Notes: a model not told the origin generated them from the sequence alone. A stretch of 64,000 nt of DNA from Arthrobacter crusticola (GCF_004357995.1 NZ_SMTK01000006.1:210779-274778); one strand, 5' to 3'. Numbered from the stretch's first letter, positions 30,438 through 39,850 are shown. Numbers and translations: made by a program.

Positions 30438-32249
30438 CTACTCGGCGGCCATCAGCTGGGCGCGCAGTTCGCGCCGCTCGCGCTGCTTCTGCGGGTCCGG
30501 AAGGGGGACTGCGGCGAGCAGCCGCTGGGTATAGGGATCCTGGGGACTGCGCAGGATCTGATCGCGGGTCCCCTGCTCCACTATCCGGCCGCGCTGCATC
30601 ACGCAGATGTGGTCCGCGAGGACGTCGACCACGGCCAGGTCGTGGGTGACGAACAGGCAGGCAAAGCCCAGCTCCCGCTGCAGGTTCTGGAACAGTTCGA
30701 GCACCCGGGCCTGGACCGAGACGTCCAGGGCCGAAGTCGGCTCGTCGGCCACCATGAGCTTCGGGCGCAGCGAGAGCGCCCGCGCGATGCCGACCCGCTG
30801 CTTCTGGCCGCCGGAGAGCTCATGCGGGTAGCGGTTCCGGTAGCTCCGCGGCAGCTCCACCTGGTCGAGGAGTGCCTCGATGCGTTTCTGCAGTTCCGCA
30901 CCCTTGGCCTCGCCGGCCAGGTACATCGGTTCGCCGATGCTCTCTCCAATCGGCAGCCGCGGGTTCAAGGACGACGACGGGTCCTGGAAGACCATTCCCA
31001 CATGGCGGCGCACCGCTGCCAGCTCCTTGGAGGCGGGCCGGAAGCCGGAGATGTCGGTCCCTACGACGGACAGCGTCCCCTCGGCCACCGGAAGCAGTCC
31101 GACCGCGGCCCGGCCGATGGTGGTCTTGCCCGAGCCGGACTCCCCCACCAGGCCGATCACCTGGCCGGGATAGACCACGAGGTTCGCCCCCTCGACCGCA
31201 CGGAAGGCCGGTACCCGGCCCTGCTTGGGGTACTCGATCGCGACGTCCTTCAACTCGAGGACCGGATCGGCCTGGGGCACTGACTCCTCCTGCAGGCCGG
31301 CCAGCACCTCCCGCTCGCGGCGTTCCAGCTCGTCACGGTCGACGCCGGCGAGTTCCGAGTGGGTTGCGGCGGCGAGCGCGGCCGTGATGTCGACGTCGTC
31401 GTCCCCCATCCCCTGGCCGAGGTGCGGCACCGCCGCGAGCAGGGCACGCGTGTACTCGTGCTGCGGGTTCCCGAAGATCTGCTCGGCGGTTCCCGTCTCG
31501 ACGATCTCGCCCTTGCGCATGACCGCGATACGGTCGGCGAGGTCTGCCACGACGCCCATGTCGTGGGTGATGAGGACGATGGCGCTGTCGAGCTTGGTGC
31601 GCAGGTTGCGCATCAGATCGAGGATTTCCGCCTGCACCGTCACGTCAAGCGCCGTCGTCGGCTCGTCCGCGATCAGCAGCTTCGGGTCGCAGGAGAGGGA
31701 CTGGGCGATCATGGCACGCTGGCGCTGCCCGCCGGAGAGCTGGTGCGGGTAGGACCGGAACGCCTTGTCCGGGTCGGGAAGCTCGACCATGTCCAACAGG
31801 GCAAGGGCCCGCTGCTTCGCCGCGTCCGGGGACATCTCATTGTGGAGGCGGAGGGTTTCGACGATCTGGAAGCCAACGGTGTAGACGGGATTGAGTGCCG
31901 TCATCGGCTCCTGGAAGATCACCGCCACCTCGCTGCCGCGTACCTCGCGCAGCTGTCCCGGCGACATGGTGAGGACCGACCTGCCGTTGAGGAGCACCTC
32001 CCCGGTGACCCGGCTGTTCGAGGGCAGCAGCCCCAGGAGGGACATGGAGCTTGCGCTCTTGCCCGAACCGGACTCCCCCACTATCGCCAGGACCTCACCC
32101 GCGTTGACGTAGTAGTTCAGGTCGATCGCCGCCGGCACCCACTTCTTCTCGACGCCGAAGTCGACGCTGAGGTTCCGCACCTCCAGCACCGGTCCACGCC
32201 GGTCCCGCGGGTCGATTCCATCGGGGCTGCCAATAACGTCGCTGGTCAT
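30438..32249 (-). CDS. Oligopeptide ABC importer 2, fused double ATP-binding protein
   Basis: 603 aa with two nucleotide-binding domains. Domain 1 (about 20-270) has GESGSGKSASS, LSGGQRQRAMIAQS and LLIADEPTTALD. Domain 2 (about 325-590) has GESGSGKTTIG, LSGGQKQRVGIARA and [12 protein letters not shown]. Both end with the oligopeptide/dipeptide C-terminal extension (for example PQDPYTQRLLAAVP). It is separated from its permeases by a gene on the opposite strand, so it probably needs its own promoter or long read-through. Confidence 0.92.
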   Translation of the reverse strand: MTSDVIGSPDGIDPRDRRGPVLEVRNLSVDFGVEKKWVPAAIDLNYYVNAGEVLAIVGESGSGKSASSMSLLGLLPSNSRVTGEVLLNGRSVLTMSPGQLREVRGSEVAVIFQEPMTALNPVYTVGFQIVETLRLHNEMSPDAAKQRALALLDMVELPDPDKAFRSYPHQLSGGQRQRAMIAQSLSCDPKLLIADEPTTALDVTVQAEILDLMRNLRTKLDSAIVLITHDMGVVADLADRIAVMRKGEIVETGTAEQIFGNPQHEYTRALLAAVPHLGQGMGDDDVDITAALAAATHSELAGVDRDELERREREVLAGLQEESVPQADPVLELKDVAIEYPKQGRVPAFRAVEGANLVVYPGQVIGLVGESGSGKTTIGRAAVGLLPVAEGTLSVVGTDISGFRPASKELAAVRRHVGMVFQDPSSSLNPRLPIGESIGEPMYLAGEAKGAELQKRIEALLDQVELPRSYRNRYPHELSGGQKQRVGIARALSLRPKLMVADEPTSALDVSVQARVLELFQNLQRELGFACLFVTHDLAVVDVLADHICVMQRGRIVEQGTRDQILRSPQDPYTQRLLAAVPLPDPQKQRERRELRAQLMAAE

Positions 32250-32344
32250 GTTGCGCTGTCCTTCCGCCCGGCACCCGGGAGTGGTGTATCCGCGGTTTGG
32301 TCTCCGGTTGACCCACCGGAGGAAATAGCTGGAATTATGGAGCG

Positions 32345-32974
32345 ATGAGCAGCGCCACGGGCGGACCCGCCACCACAGTGTTCCGACCGCGCACCAGCAA
32401 AATCTTCACGGCGGTGGCCTTCGCCCTGACCGCGGTGGGCCTGGTGTCCGTGGTGGTGTCGGAGGGCGTCGCCGGGCTGCTCGCGGGCTGGCCGCTCCTC
32501 GCCTTTGCCTTTGCCGCGTGGTGGCTGTTCTGGTACCCGTCCGTCCAGGTGGATTCGGACGCCGTGACCCTGCGGAACCCGCTGACCACCGTCTCGGTGC
32601 CGTGGGCCGCGCTGGTGCACGTCGATACGAAGTTCGCGCTGAAGCTCATCACACCCCGGGGCTCCTACACGGCCTGGGCCGCGCCCGCCCCCGGAGTCTG
32701 GGGCACCCATGCAGGAAAGCCCGAGCACCTGGCCAACCTTCCCGGAAGCAGTTACGGGCCCGGGCGTTCCGTGCGCCCGGGCGACCTCACGCACACAGAC
32801 TCCGGCTACGCCGCGTTCCTTGTGCGCAGCCGGTGGGAGAAACTGATCGGCAGCGGTTCCCTCGATGTCGACCTCACCGACTCGGCGGTGGTGGCCAGGA
32901 GCGTGAACTGGCTGCCGATTGGCGTGGCCGCGGCGCTCGTGGCGGCGTCCTTCGCCTCCTCCGCGCTGGCCTGA
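32345..32974 (+). CDS. PH-domain membrane protein
   Basis: 209 aa. Two N-terminal membrane helices (about 20-62: FTAVAFALTAVGLVSVVVSE and LAGWPLLAFAFAAWWLFWYP) lead into a bacterial PH-like domain (VQVDSDAVTLRNPLTTVSVPW, then VHVDTKFALKLITPRGSYTA). A last hydrophobic segment sits at the C-terminus. This layout is common in actinobacteria and the function is unknown. It lies on the opposite strand inside peptide transporter operon 2, ending 11 bp from the permease stop. Confidence 0.8.
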   Translation: MSSATGGPATTVFRPRTSKIFTAVAFALTAVGLVSVVVSEGVAGLLAGWPLLAFAFAAWWLFWYPSVQVDSDAVTLRNPLTTVSVPWAALVHVDTKFALKLITPRGSYTAWAAPAPGVWGTHAGKPEHLANLPGSSYGPGRSVRPGDLTHTDSGYAAFLVRSRWEKLIGSGSLDVDLTDSAVVARSVNWLPIGVAAALVAASFASSALA

Positions 32975-32985
32975 ACCGCCGCCCC

Positions 32986-34020
32986 TCACGCGCGCACCGG
33001 TCGATCCGCTTCCTTCGCCTTGCGCGGGTTGAACTTCTTCTGGCGCGGGTCAAAGGCGTCGCGGAGGCCGTCACCGATGAAGTTGATCGTCAGGCAGATC
33101 AGCACGATGAAAAGGCCCGGGAACCAGAACAGCCAAGGACGGGTCTGGAAGGCCTCCTGGTTCTGGCTGATGATCAGGCCCAGGGAGACATCGGGGGCCC
33201 GGACGCCGAAGCCCAAATAGCTCAGGCCCGTTTCCAGCAGGATTGCGGCCGACATCAGGAGCGTGGTGTTGACGATGATGACGCCGACCGCGTTGGGCAG
33301 GATGTGCTTGAAGATGATGCGGGCGTTCGAAGCCCCTGCGATCTTCGCGGCGTCAACAAATTCCCGCTCCCGCAGCGAGAGGAATTCACCGCGCACCAGC
33401 CGGGCCATGCCGGTCCAGGCGAGCAGGCCGAGGACGACGCCGAGGAAGAAGACGGCCGCGCCGGCGCCGAGGGATGTACCGACGGTCCGCCCAAGGACCG
33501 CGGCGAGGACGATCAGCGGAATGATGATGACAATGTCCGTGATGCGCATCAGCACGGCTTCGGTCCAGCCGCGGAAGTATCCCGAGCAGGCGCCGACGAC
33601 GACGCCGACGATGCCCGAGATGGCCCCGATGAGGAGCATGATGATGATCGAGTTCTGCGCTCCCCGCATGGTGAGGGCGAAGTAGTCCCGACCGATCGAG
33701 TCTTGGCCGAAGGGGTGGTCTCCCCAGCTGAACGGGCCGGTGATGGTGGGCGCTCCCCCGTCGACCACCGGCAGGAACTGCGTGTGGTTGTACTTCCACC
33801 AGCCGGGAATGCCGGCGAAGCCCAGCGAGGTGAAGGCCAGCAGGAAGATGACCGCGAAGACCACGAGGCTGATGATGGCGGCCGTGTTGTCGAAGAAGCG
33901 CCGGCGAACAATCTGGCCCTGTGACATGCCCTTCGTCTCGGGTTCGGCGACGGGCCCCACCTCGCGGGGGGACGGGCCGATTTCTCCCCTGGGTGTCTCG
34001 GAGGAATCCTGGATGGTCAT
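32986..34020 (-). CDS. Oligopeptide ABC importer 2, DppC-type permease
   Basis: 344 aa. A polar N-terminal tail of about 40 residues, then helix 1 (NTAAIISLVVFAVIFLLAF), a long periplasmic loop with FGQDSIGRDYFA (the usual HPLGTD-type motif), the coupling loop EFVDAAKIAGASNARIIFKH and a DAFDPRQKK end. It overlaps the DppB-type stop by 4 bp. Confidence 0.9.
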   Translation of the reverse strand: MTIQDSSETPRGEIGPSPREVGPVAEPETKGMSQGQIVRRRFFDNTAAIISLVVFAVIFLLAFTSLGFAGIPGWWKYNHTQFLPVVDGGAPTITGPFSWGDHPFGQDSIGRDYFALTMRGAQNSIIIMLLIGAISGIVGVVVGACSGYFRGWTEAVLMRITDIVIIIPLIVLAAVLGRTVGTSLGAGAAVFFLGVVLGLLAWTGMARLVRGEFLSLREREFVDAAKIAGASNARIIFKHILPNAVGVIIVNTTLLMSAAILLETGLSYLGFGVRAPDVSLGLIISQNQEAFQTRPWLFWFPGLFIVLICLTINFIGDGLRDAFDPRQKKFNPRKAKEADRPVRA

Positions 34021-35558
34021 GCTTTCACCCTTACGCGTGGGTCGAGGACCGAATAGACAAGGTCGGCGATGAGGTTGAAGACGAGGGCCAGAATCCCGAC
34101 CACGAGGAAGAAGCCCATGATGGGGTTCGGGTCCGTCCGGAGCAGGGCCTGCACGAACAGTTGGCCCATTCCGGAGAAGGCGAAGACCTGCTCGGTGATG
34201 ACGGCACCGCCGATCAGTGCGCCGATGTCGAAGGCCACGAGGGTGGCCAGGGGGATCAGGGCGTTCCGGAAGGCGTGCCGCATGACGACGGTCCGCTCGG
34301 ACAGCCCCTTGGCCCGGGCCGTCCGGATGTAGTCCATGTTCATGATCTCAAGCATCGAGGCCCGGGAGTACCGGCTGTAGCTTGCCAGGGAGGCGAGCAG
34401 CAGCGCCAGGGTTGGCAGCAGGAGGTGGGTGAAGTTGTCGAGCCCCTGGATCCAGAAGTCTCCTTCGAGCCCCGGTGTCGACGCCCCGATCGTGGCGATC
34501 GGTCTGCCGCGGATGCGGGAGTTCGAGACGTAGGACGGCCAGGTCACCATGAACCGGTCGAGGACGATCAGTCCGGCCATGAGGAACCCGGTCAGGGCGG
34601 CGGTGCGCATGCTCTGCGCCCGGTCGTACCCGCCGAGCAGGAATCCCACGCCCATGCCTACGCCCACCGTGACCACGGCAAGGAACAGCAAGAGCCAGAT
34701 CGTCGCCGCGCCGAGGAACGGATTGACGACGTAGTACGCGACCAGGCCGAGTGCCACCATGATCAGGGCCGAATACAGGGCCTTGCGGTTCTTCAGCCCG
34801 GCGGTCAGCAGGGTGATGCCGTAGGCAATGGCTACCCCGAAGACGAGGATGACGATCGGGCCAAGGCCGGGGCGGGTGAACCAGTCGATGAGGTTGAGCA
34901 GGTAGAGGAGGCCCCCCGCAGCCACCGCGCCGATCAGGAAGGCGAGCGCTTTCCGTTTCACGGTGCCGCCGGCGAGGATCGTGAAGATCACCCCGCTGAC
35001 CAGGGCGACGACCAGGATGCTCGACAGTGGGATGTCCGGGTCGGTTAGGAAGTTGTTGAAGCCGATGGCGCCGAATTCCTTGAGGAGCACCGCCAGCCAG
35101 AAGATCGGCAGGGAGAAAAAGAGGAAGGACATGAAGGTCACGCCGTAGTCCAGCCCGCTGTACTGGCGCAGCGCCGTGATGATGCCCAGCGAGATCCCGA
35201 TGATGATGGCCAGCACGGTAGCCGCCGTTACGAGCATGATCGTGTTGCCCACGGCCCGCGTGAGCGCATCGGTGACGGCCTCACCCTGGATGCTTCGCCC
35301 GAGGTCGCAGTTACCCACGAAGGGCACGGCGCACTGCACCGCGCCGGACAGCCAGCCGAAGTACCGAAGTGGCGCCGGGGTGTTCAGGTCCAGCAGCTCG
35401 ACACGGGCCTGGATGAGCTGTTCCCGGTTAGGTGCGTTGCTGGCGCGCAATTCGGCGAGGGGATCACCGGAGGCCGCAGTCAGCAGGTAGACGATGAACG
35501 AGGCGCCGAACAGGATTAGGACCGCTGTTACAAGTCGCCGAACGATGTAGGTCACCAT
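34017..35558 (-). CDS. Oligopeptide ABC importer 2, enlarged DppB-type permease
   Basis: 513 aa, about 180-200 more than a normal DppB. Residues 1-170 and 370-513 align with the ordinary permease, including the first two segments, the coupling loop YIRTARAKGLSERTVVMRH and the DPRVRVKA end. Between about 175 and 345 lies an extra block with five hydrophobic segments (among them ILVVALVSGVIFTILAG, IVILVFGVAIAYGITLL, IWLLLFLAVVTVGVGMGV). The frame is continuous, so this is an insertion, not a fusion artefact of two frames. Its role is unknown. Confidence 0.88.
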   Translation of the reverse strand: MVTYIVRRLVTAVLILFGASFIVYLLTAASGDPLAELRASNAPNREQLIQARVELLDLNTPAPLRYFGWLSGAVQCAVPFVGNCDLGRSIQGEAVTDALTRAVGNTIMLVTAATVLAIIIGISLGIITALRQYSGLDYGVTFMSFLFFSLPIFWLAVLLKEFGAIGFNNFLTDPDIPLSSILVVALVSGVIFTILAGGTVKRKALAFLIGAVAAGGLLYLLNLIDWFTRPGLGPIVILVFGVAIAYGITLLTAGLKNRKALYSALIMVALGLVAYYVVNPFLGAATIWLLLFLAVVTVGVGMGVGFLLGGYDRAQSMRTAALTGFLMAGLIVLDRFMVTWPSYVSNSRIRGRPIATIGASTPGLEGDFWIQGLDNFTHLLLPTLALLLASLASYSRYSRASMLEIMNMDYIRTARAKGLSERTVVMRHAFRNALIPLATLVAFDIGALIGGAVITEQVFAFSGMGQLFVQALLRTDPNPIMGFFLVVGILALVFNLIADLVYSVLDPRVRVKA

Positions 35559-35672
35559 GCTTGCGAGGCCTCAATGTCTGGTAGCGGGTTTGCTGTGACT
35601 CTGGTCGCATTCTAATCCACCCCCTCCGGGGCGGCCCGCACGTGACACGGCGGGCCGCCGCGGAACGCAGGA

Positions 35673-35709
35673 AGGTGCCGGAACCCGGATGGACACGGTC
35701 CCGGCACCT
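35673..35709 (-). terminator. Hairpin after binding-protein gene 2
   Basis: Arms AGGTGCCGG (35673-35681) and CCGGCACCT (35701-35709) pair perfectly around a 19-base loop with partial inner pairing. It lies between the binding-protein stop and the permease start, like the hairpin in operon 1. Confidence 0.55.
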
Positions 35710-35741
35710 CCCGTGGTGCGGTTAGAACTGCACTGGTGGTG

Positions 35742-37535
35742 CTACTGGACGACTTCCCAGTCCCAGAAGTTCCACCAGATACCGGTCTGGTTCGGCATGT
35801 ATTCCATGCCCGCGACCTGATCGGTGTGGGCGTTCAGGCCGGGCAGCTGGAACAGCGGCAGCCCGTACTTGGAGTCCCAGATCAGCTTGTCGATCTGAAC
35901 CTGCAGGTCTTCCTGCGCGGCCGGATCGGTTTCGCGGATGAGCTCGTCCATCAGCTTGTCAGCTTCAGGGTCGGAGAAACCGTTGAAGTTCGAGCCTGCA
36001 TCGCTTTTGAAGATCTGCGGCACGCCGGCAACGCCAACCCCCGAGTTGATCCAGCCGAAGATGGTCGCGTCGTAGGTTCCGTTGCCCAGGGCGGCGCCCC
36101 AGTCGGAGGCGCCCAGACCGCCGTCGACGATCTTGAATCCTGCCTGCGAGGCGGACTCCGCGATCAGGGTGTAGGCGTCGAGACGGTTGGGGTTGTCGCG
36201 GTTGTACATGATGCGCACCTCGGGGGTTGCGCCGGCAAGAAGCTCGCGTGCGCCCTCGATGTCGGCTTCCGCGTATTCCTCGGACCCGTTGTTCTCCTTT
36301 GCTTCCTCGTAGCGTTCCTGATCGGCAAGGAACAGCTGGGAATCCAGCGGAGCGGCGTCGGGGTTCAGCTTCTTGATGATCGTGTCGACAATCTGCTGGC
36401 GCGGCACGGTCTTCATGAAGGCCTCACGCACATTCTCCTCGGCGAAGACGCCGGAGAAGTTGAGGTCGAGGTGGTCATAGGACAGCTCGTTGCCGCGGAG
36501 CACCTTGATGCCCTCGAGGCCCTCGAGCTGCTCGGCGGTGTCTGCGGAGGCCTGCGGCGCGATGACGTCGACCTCGCCGTTCTGCAGGGCCTGTACCTGT
36601 GCCGGAGCCTCACCGATGTAGCGGATGGTGACCTCGTCGATCTTCGGCTCGGGGCCCCAGTTGTAGTCCTCGTTGCGTACCAGGGTCATGCTCTGGTCCG
36701 GGGTCATGTCCGAGACGATGAAGGGGCCATTCGAAAGGAAGAGCGAGGTGTCGGTGGGCAGGGACTTGGTATCGAAGCCGGTGTTCCAGAAGTCGGCAAC
36801 GGCCTGCAGCTCGGGGCGATCCACGGGCTTCTCGGGATCGCCCTCGGGTGCGGTCTGGATGAGCTCGATGAGCGCGTCCTCGTCGGCGAGGCCCGCCTTC
36901 TCCGCAACGACGTGGGCCGGCATGCCGATGCCGCCCTCGGTCATGGTGCCGAATGCGACTTCGTAGTCGGCGTAGGGCTCGGAGTAGTTGAGGGTGATGG
37001 AGCGTCCGTCGTCGCTGATCTCCGGAACGTCGGTCAGCCCGAGTCCGCTGGTGTCGCCGGCGTAGTCGAAGTAGCTCGACCCGGAGGTCACCTCGCCGGC
37101 CTCGTCGGTAGTGGCGTCGTTGAAGTGCCCCGACTGGACGGCCCACGCCAGCAACATGTCGCCGGCGTCGACGGGCTCGCCGTCAGACCAGGCGACCTCT
37201 TCGTTCACCGTGTACTTGACGCTGAGCGGGTCCTCGGAGACCACTTCGTAGGTGCCGAAGTCCTCGTTGGGGACCACCTCAAGGTCGTTGTTGATGTAGT
37301 TGAAGCCGGAATGGGTGAGATACGCAACGGTTCCGTTGATGTCCACGTTCCCCTCGGCGGTGCCGGAGTTGAACGAACTGAACGCATTGACCTCAACTAC
37401 CCGGATCTCGCCGCCCGTTGCTTCGCCCTCGGCGCCCTCATCGGTTTCAGTACCGGTGTTGGCGGCGCAGGCGCTGAGTGCGAGCGCAGCTGCCGCCGCG
37501 ACCCCCACAGCTTTGGAAGTACGTCCGAAACGCAT
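35742..37535 (-). CDS. Oligopeptide ABC importer 2, substrate-binding lipoprotein
   Basis: 597 aa from ATG 37535, with AGGAGG upstream; an upstream frame extension is not signal-like. Lipobox LSAC at residues 20-23, an acidic tether, then a SBP_bac_5-type domain (VKYTVNEEVAWSDGEPVDAG, VREAFMKTVPRQQIVDTI). Membrane-anchored peptide binder feeding the permeases downstream. It is longer and more acidic than paralogue 1, so ligand preference probably differs. Confidence 0.9.
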   Translation of the reverse strand: MRFGRTSKAVGVAAAAALALSACAANTGTETDEGAEGEATGGEIRVVEVNAFSSFNSGTAEGNVDINGTVAYLTHSGFNYINNDLEVVPNEDFGTYEVVSEDPLSVKYTVNEEVAWSDGEPVDAGDMLLAWAVQSGHFNDATTDEAGEVTSGSSYFDYAGDTSGLGLTDVPEISDDGRSITLNYSEPYADYEVAFGTMTEGGIGMPAHVVAEKAGLADEDALIELIQTAPEGDPEKPVDRPELQAVADFWNTGFDTKSLPTDTSLFLSNGPFIVSDMTPDQSMTLVRNEDYNWGPEPKIDEVTIRYIGEAPAQVQALQNGEVDVIAPQASADTAEQLEGLEGIKVLRGNELSYDHLDLNFSGVFAEENVREAFMKTVPRQQIVDTIIKKLNPDAAPLDSQLFLADQERYEEAKENNGSEEYAEADIEGARELLAGATPEVRIMYNRDNPNRLDAYTLIAESASQAGFKIVDGGLGASDWGAALGNGTYDATIFGWINSGVGVAGVPQIFKSDAGSNFNGFSDPEADKLMDELIRETDPAAQEDLQVQIDKLIWDSKYGLPLFQLPGLNAHTDQVAGMEYMPNQTGIWWNFWDWEVVQ

Positions 37536-37852
37536 TCCGCCTCCTATTTCTTGGTGTGGAATCAGCCCCATCTGATGCTGCATGACGACCCGCGAGCCCT
37601 AAAGGTGGCGTGCCTCACATGTCCAGAAGCCTAGTGGTGGAGTGTAACCAGACGGTCTCGATTCCCTCAGCAGGCATAGGTTGTTACCGAGATGCAATCA
37701 AAGTCGGCCTCGCGGCGTCGTTCGGCACGCTAGTCCAAATTGTCATATCGGTTCCCGCCGGGCGCCCTCCGCGTTGTCCAACCGGGATGTGGAGGCTAGT
37801 GTGGTCTCCGGCCGCCATATAGGTCTCGCAACGCTCATGGCGGTGGTGTTAA

Positions 37853-37882
37853 GGCCCGTCCGGTCGGGGTACCGGACGGGCC
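37853..37882. terminator. Strong hairpin, 12-bp perfect stem
   Basis: Arms GGCCCGTCCGGT (37853-37864) and ACCGGACGGGCC (37871-37882) with a 6-base loop. There is no adjacent T-run, so it may be a terminator or another structured element. Confidence 0.55.
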
Positions 37883-37972
37883 CACAACCGCCGACCCCGG
37901 CTGAAGCGACGCAGGGAACGGTTCCCTCGATGGCCCGCCGATCCGACGGACCCCTCCCTTCCGGACATGAGA

Positions 37973-38006
37973 AAACCCCCGGCCAGTCTCGCTTGGCCAG
38001 GGGTTT
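37973..38006. terminator. Hairpin with AAA/TTT ends
   Basis: Arms 37973-37985 and 37994-38006 (AAACCCC...GGCCA against TGGCC...GGGGTTT) pair with one mismatch. The T-run at the 3' edge favours termination of plus-strand transcripts, although no plus-strand gene now ends here. Confidence 0.55.
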
Positions 38007-38130
38007 CGCAGCGGTTGATCGCCGCCTCAGGCAGGTGCCGACCGGAATCGTGGGGGGATATTCTGTCGGCAACCTAGCCATCAGCAAGCTTCCCTTTTTC
38101 TGCCGCACTAGTCAATTCCGCAGAAGCGGC

Positions 38131-38514
38131 CCCCGGAGGCTCACCGCACCACGAGGCCCTGCACGCCGCGAGCCAGGAGTCGCCGCGCATCACCGCCGAG
38201 CTCAACGGGCGGTACCACTCCCCCGGAGAGGTGCCGGCGCTGATCAGCGAGCTGACCGGGAGCGAGGCCCCCGAGTCCTTCCAGCCCTTCCCGCCGTTCA
38301 GCGCCGACTTCGGCAAGAACATCCGCTTCGGCGCGGAGGTGTTCGTCAACAGCGGCTGCCGGTTCCAGGACCAGGGCGGCATCGAAATCGGCGGGTGATC
38401 ATCGGCGATGGGGTTGTCGTGGGCGCGGGTGCGGTCGTCACGAAGCACCTTTCCGCGGGCGCAGAGGTCGTTGGTGTGCCGGCAAAGCAGGTCGGCACGG
38501 TGCCGGAAGGATAA
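38131..38514 (+). pseudogene. Broken copy of the sugar O-acetyltransferase gene
   Basis: Matches the intact acetyltransferase gene at 53851-54435. It lacks the first 59 bases of that gene (about 20 codons, including the start) and an internal segment equal to 54173-54314 (142 bases, not a multiple of three). The front part is therefore in a different frame from the back part ([17 protein letters not shown] onward). I count about 20 mismatches in roughly 400 aligned bases. The lost region holds the catalytic His of the family, so the gene is dead. The stop codon and trailing bases are still shared with the intact copy. Confidence 0.88.
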
Positions 38515-38534
38515 TTCCCTGGCCGGCAAGTGGG
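38131..38534 (+). repeat. Direct repeat, left copy (acetyltransferase sequence)
   Basis: Corresponds to 53910-54453 in the same orientation, apart from the 142-base internal deletion. Together the two copies bracket about 15.4 kb of accessory genes. Confidence 0.88.
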
Positions 38535-38579
38535 AGACCCGCTCGGCGAAGAATGAAGACACCACGGCCACGACGGTCG

Positions 38580-39161
38580 CTATTGGTTCCTTGCCCGGAT
38601 TCCATACACCAGCTCGACCAGACCCTGGTCGTACGGTGTTGCGCTTTGAAGGGTCAGCAGGTTCGGGTCCTGCCCAGGCGGAAAGACGCCCCGGCCGGCG
38701 CCTAAGGCGATCGGCATCACCACGAGCCTCACCGAGTCCACGACGCCCGCGGCCAGAAACGTCTGTGCCAGGGTGAGGCTTCCCCAAACCACGATGTCCC
38801 CACCGGTCTCGGCCTTGATCCGCCTGATCGCTTCGATAGGGTCACCTGATTCGATGGCCGCCTCCACCAGATCTCCCCACGGGGCGTTCGTCAGGTGGTG
38901 GGAGAAAACCACGCGGTGCAGCGAATTCAAGGATGGCGCGATGATCTCGTCCTTGGATGCCGGTGTTGGCCAGTACTCGACAAACATGCGATAGGTGTTT
39001 GCCCCTAGGACCATCGTGTCAACGGTCTCCAACCACTTCACCTGACTGCGGTCAAACTCCGCGGTGCCCCCGTCAAGGAGCTCATAGAAGGTGAACTCGT
39101 TGTTGGCGTCGGCCGCGAAACCGTCGGCGCTGACAAAGTCCTGAACGATCAGTTGCCCCAC
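38580..39161 (-). CDS. Dihydrofolate-reductase-like protein (RibD C-terminal family)
   Basis: 193 aa. DFVSADGFAADANNEF at the N-terminus, VLGANTYRMFVEYWP, then GGDIVVWGSLTLAQTFLAAG and VVMPIALGAGRGVFP are the standard motifs of the RibD-C/YyaP-type reductases, which bind NADPH. The true substrate of these proteins is mostly unknown and is probably not folate or riboflavin here. It is divergent from nothing on its left and lies 55 bp after a TetR gene on the same strand, so the two may be one transcript. Confidence 0.85.
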   Translation of the reverse strand: MGQLIVQDFVSADGFAADANNEFTFYELLDGGTAEFDRSQVKWLETVDTMVLGANTYRMFVEYWPTPASKDEIIAPSLNSLHRVVFSHHLTNAPWGDLVEAAIESGDPIEAIRRIKAETGGDIVVWGSLTLAQTFLAAGVVDSVRLVVMPIALGAGRGVFPPGQDPNLLTLQSATPYDQGLVELVYGIRARNQ

Positions 39162-39216
39162 GACCAGCTCCTCGCTCCCACGTCGTCGAGGACTCTACGC
39201 CGAGGCCTCTTCCCCA

Positions 39217-39819
39217 TCAACCCCTCCGCAGGGCGGGTCGAGCCAGCCCCCTAATGAGCAGTTTGACCAGATGGCCGGCGTCGTACCCTGGATCCTTGCC
39301 GTCGCCTGCGCATAGATTGCCGACCCCGCGCATGAGTTGATAGGCGCTGATGCTCGGGTCGATCTCTCCTGCTGCCACGGCGGCCTGGAGCAGATCCGCG
39401 CACACCGGCACCAGCCGATCAACGAAGTAGGTGTGCAGGGCGTCAAAACCATCCCTGTCGTTTTGCAGTGCAGCGGCCAGTCCGTGCTTGGTGACGAGGA
39501 ACTCGACGAATAGGTCAATCCACTGGCCAAGGGCGGAATGCGGCGATTTCGTGTCGGCCAGCAGGGCCGGACCGGCCTCGGCGCATGCCTCCACCTGGTG
39601 CCGGTACACGGCGATGATGAGATCCGCGCGCGTCGGAAAGTGACGATAGATCGTGCCGACCCCCACCCCGGCCTTGCCCGCAATCTCGCGTACCGGCGCG
39701 TCCACGCCGGAGGCGACAAAGACAGCGGCGGCAGCGGCAAGGAGCACCTGTTCATTGCGTACGGAATCCGCGCGCTTCCGCTGCGTCCCCTGCCCTGCTC
39801 CCCCGGCATCCAGACTCAT
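39217..39819 (-). CDS. TetR/AcrR-family repressor
   Basis: 200 aa. HTH at about residues 20-65 (EQVLLAAAAAVF, VREIAGKAGVGVGTIYRHFP). The ligand domain has the SbtR-like C-terminal pattern (LMRGVGNLCAGDG). It is divergent from an aldo/keto reductase with two palindromic operators between them, and it is followed by the DHFR-like gene. It most likely represses both directions until an unknown small molecule binds. Confidence 0.88.
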   Translation of the reverse strand: MSLDAGGAGQGTQRKRADSVRNEQVLLAAAAAVFVASGVDAPVREIAGKAGVGVGTIYRHFPTRADLIIAVYRHQVEACAEAGPALLADTKSPHSALGQWIDLFVEFLVTKHGLAAALQNDRDGFDALHTYFVDRLVPVCADLLQAAVAAGEIDPSISAYQLMRGVGNLCAGDGKDPGYDAGHLVKLLIRGLARPALRRG

Positions 39820-39850
39820 ATCCCTAATCCTTTTCTGTCCTCATTGCTAA

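Larger units (their letters stand above)
37536..38130. other. Intergenic region at the left edge of the accessory block
   Basis: 595 bases without a convincing gene. It should carry the promoter of binding-protein gene 2. Two terminator-like hairpins lie at 37853-37882 and 37973-38006. I looked for a tRNA that could serve as an integration site and saw none. Unrelated sequence gives way abruptly to acetyltransferase homology at 38131. Confidence 0.5.

Noticed and set aside
37536..38130. tRNA gene as integration site at the left edge of the accessory block
   Set aside because: No T-loop motif or cloverleaf could be found by reading both strands.
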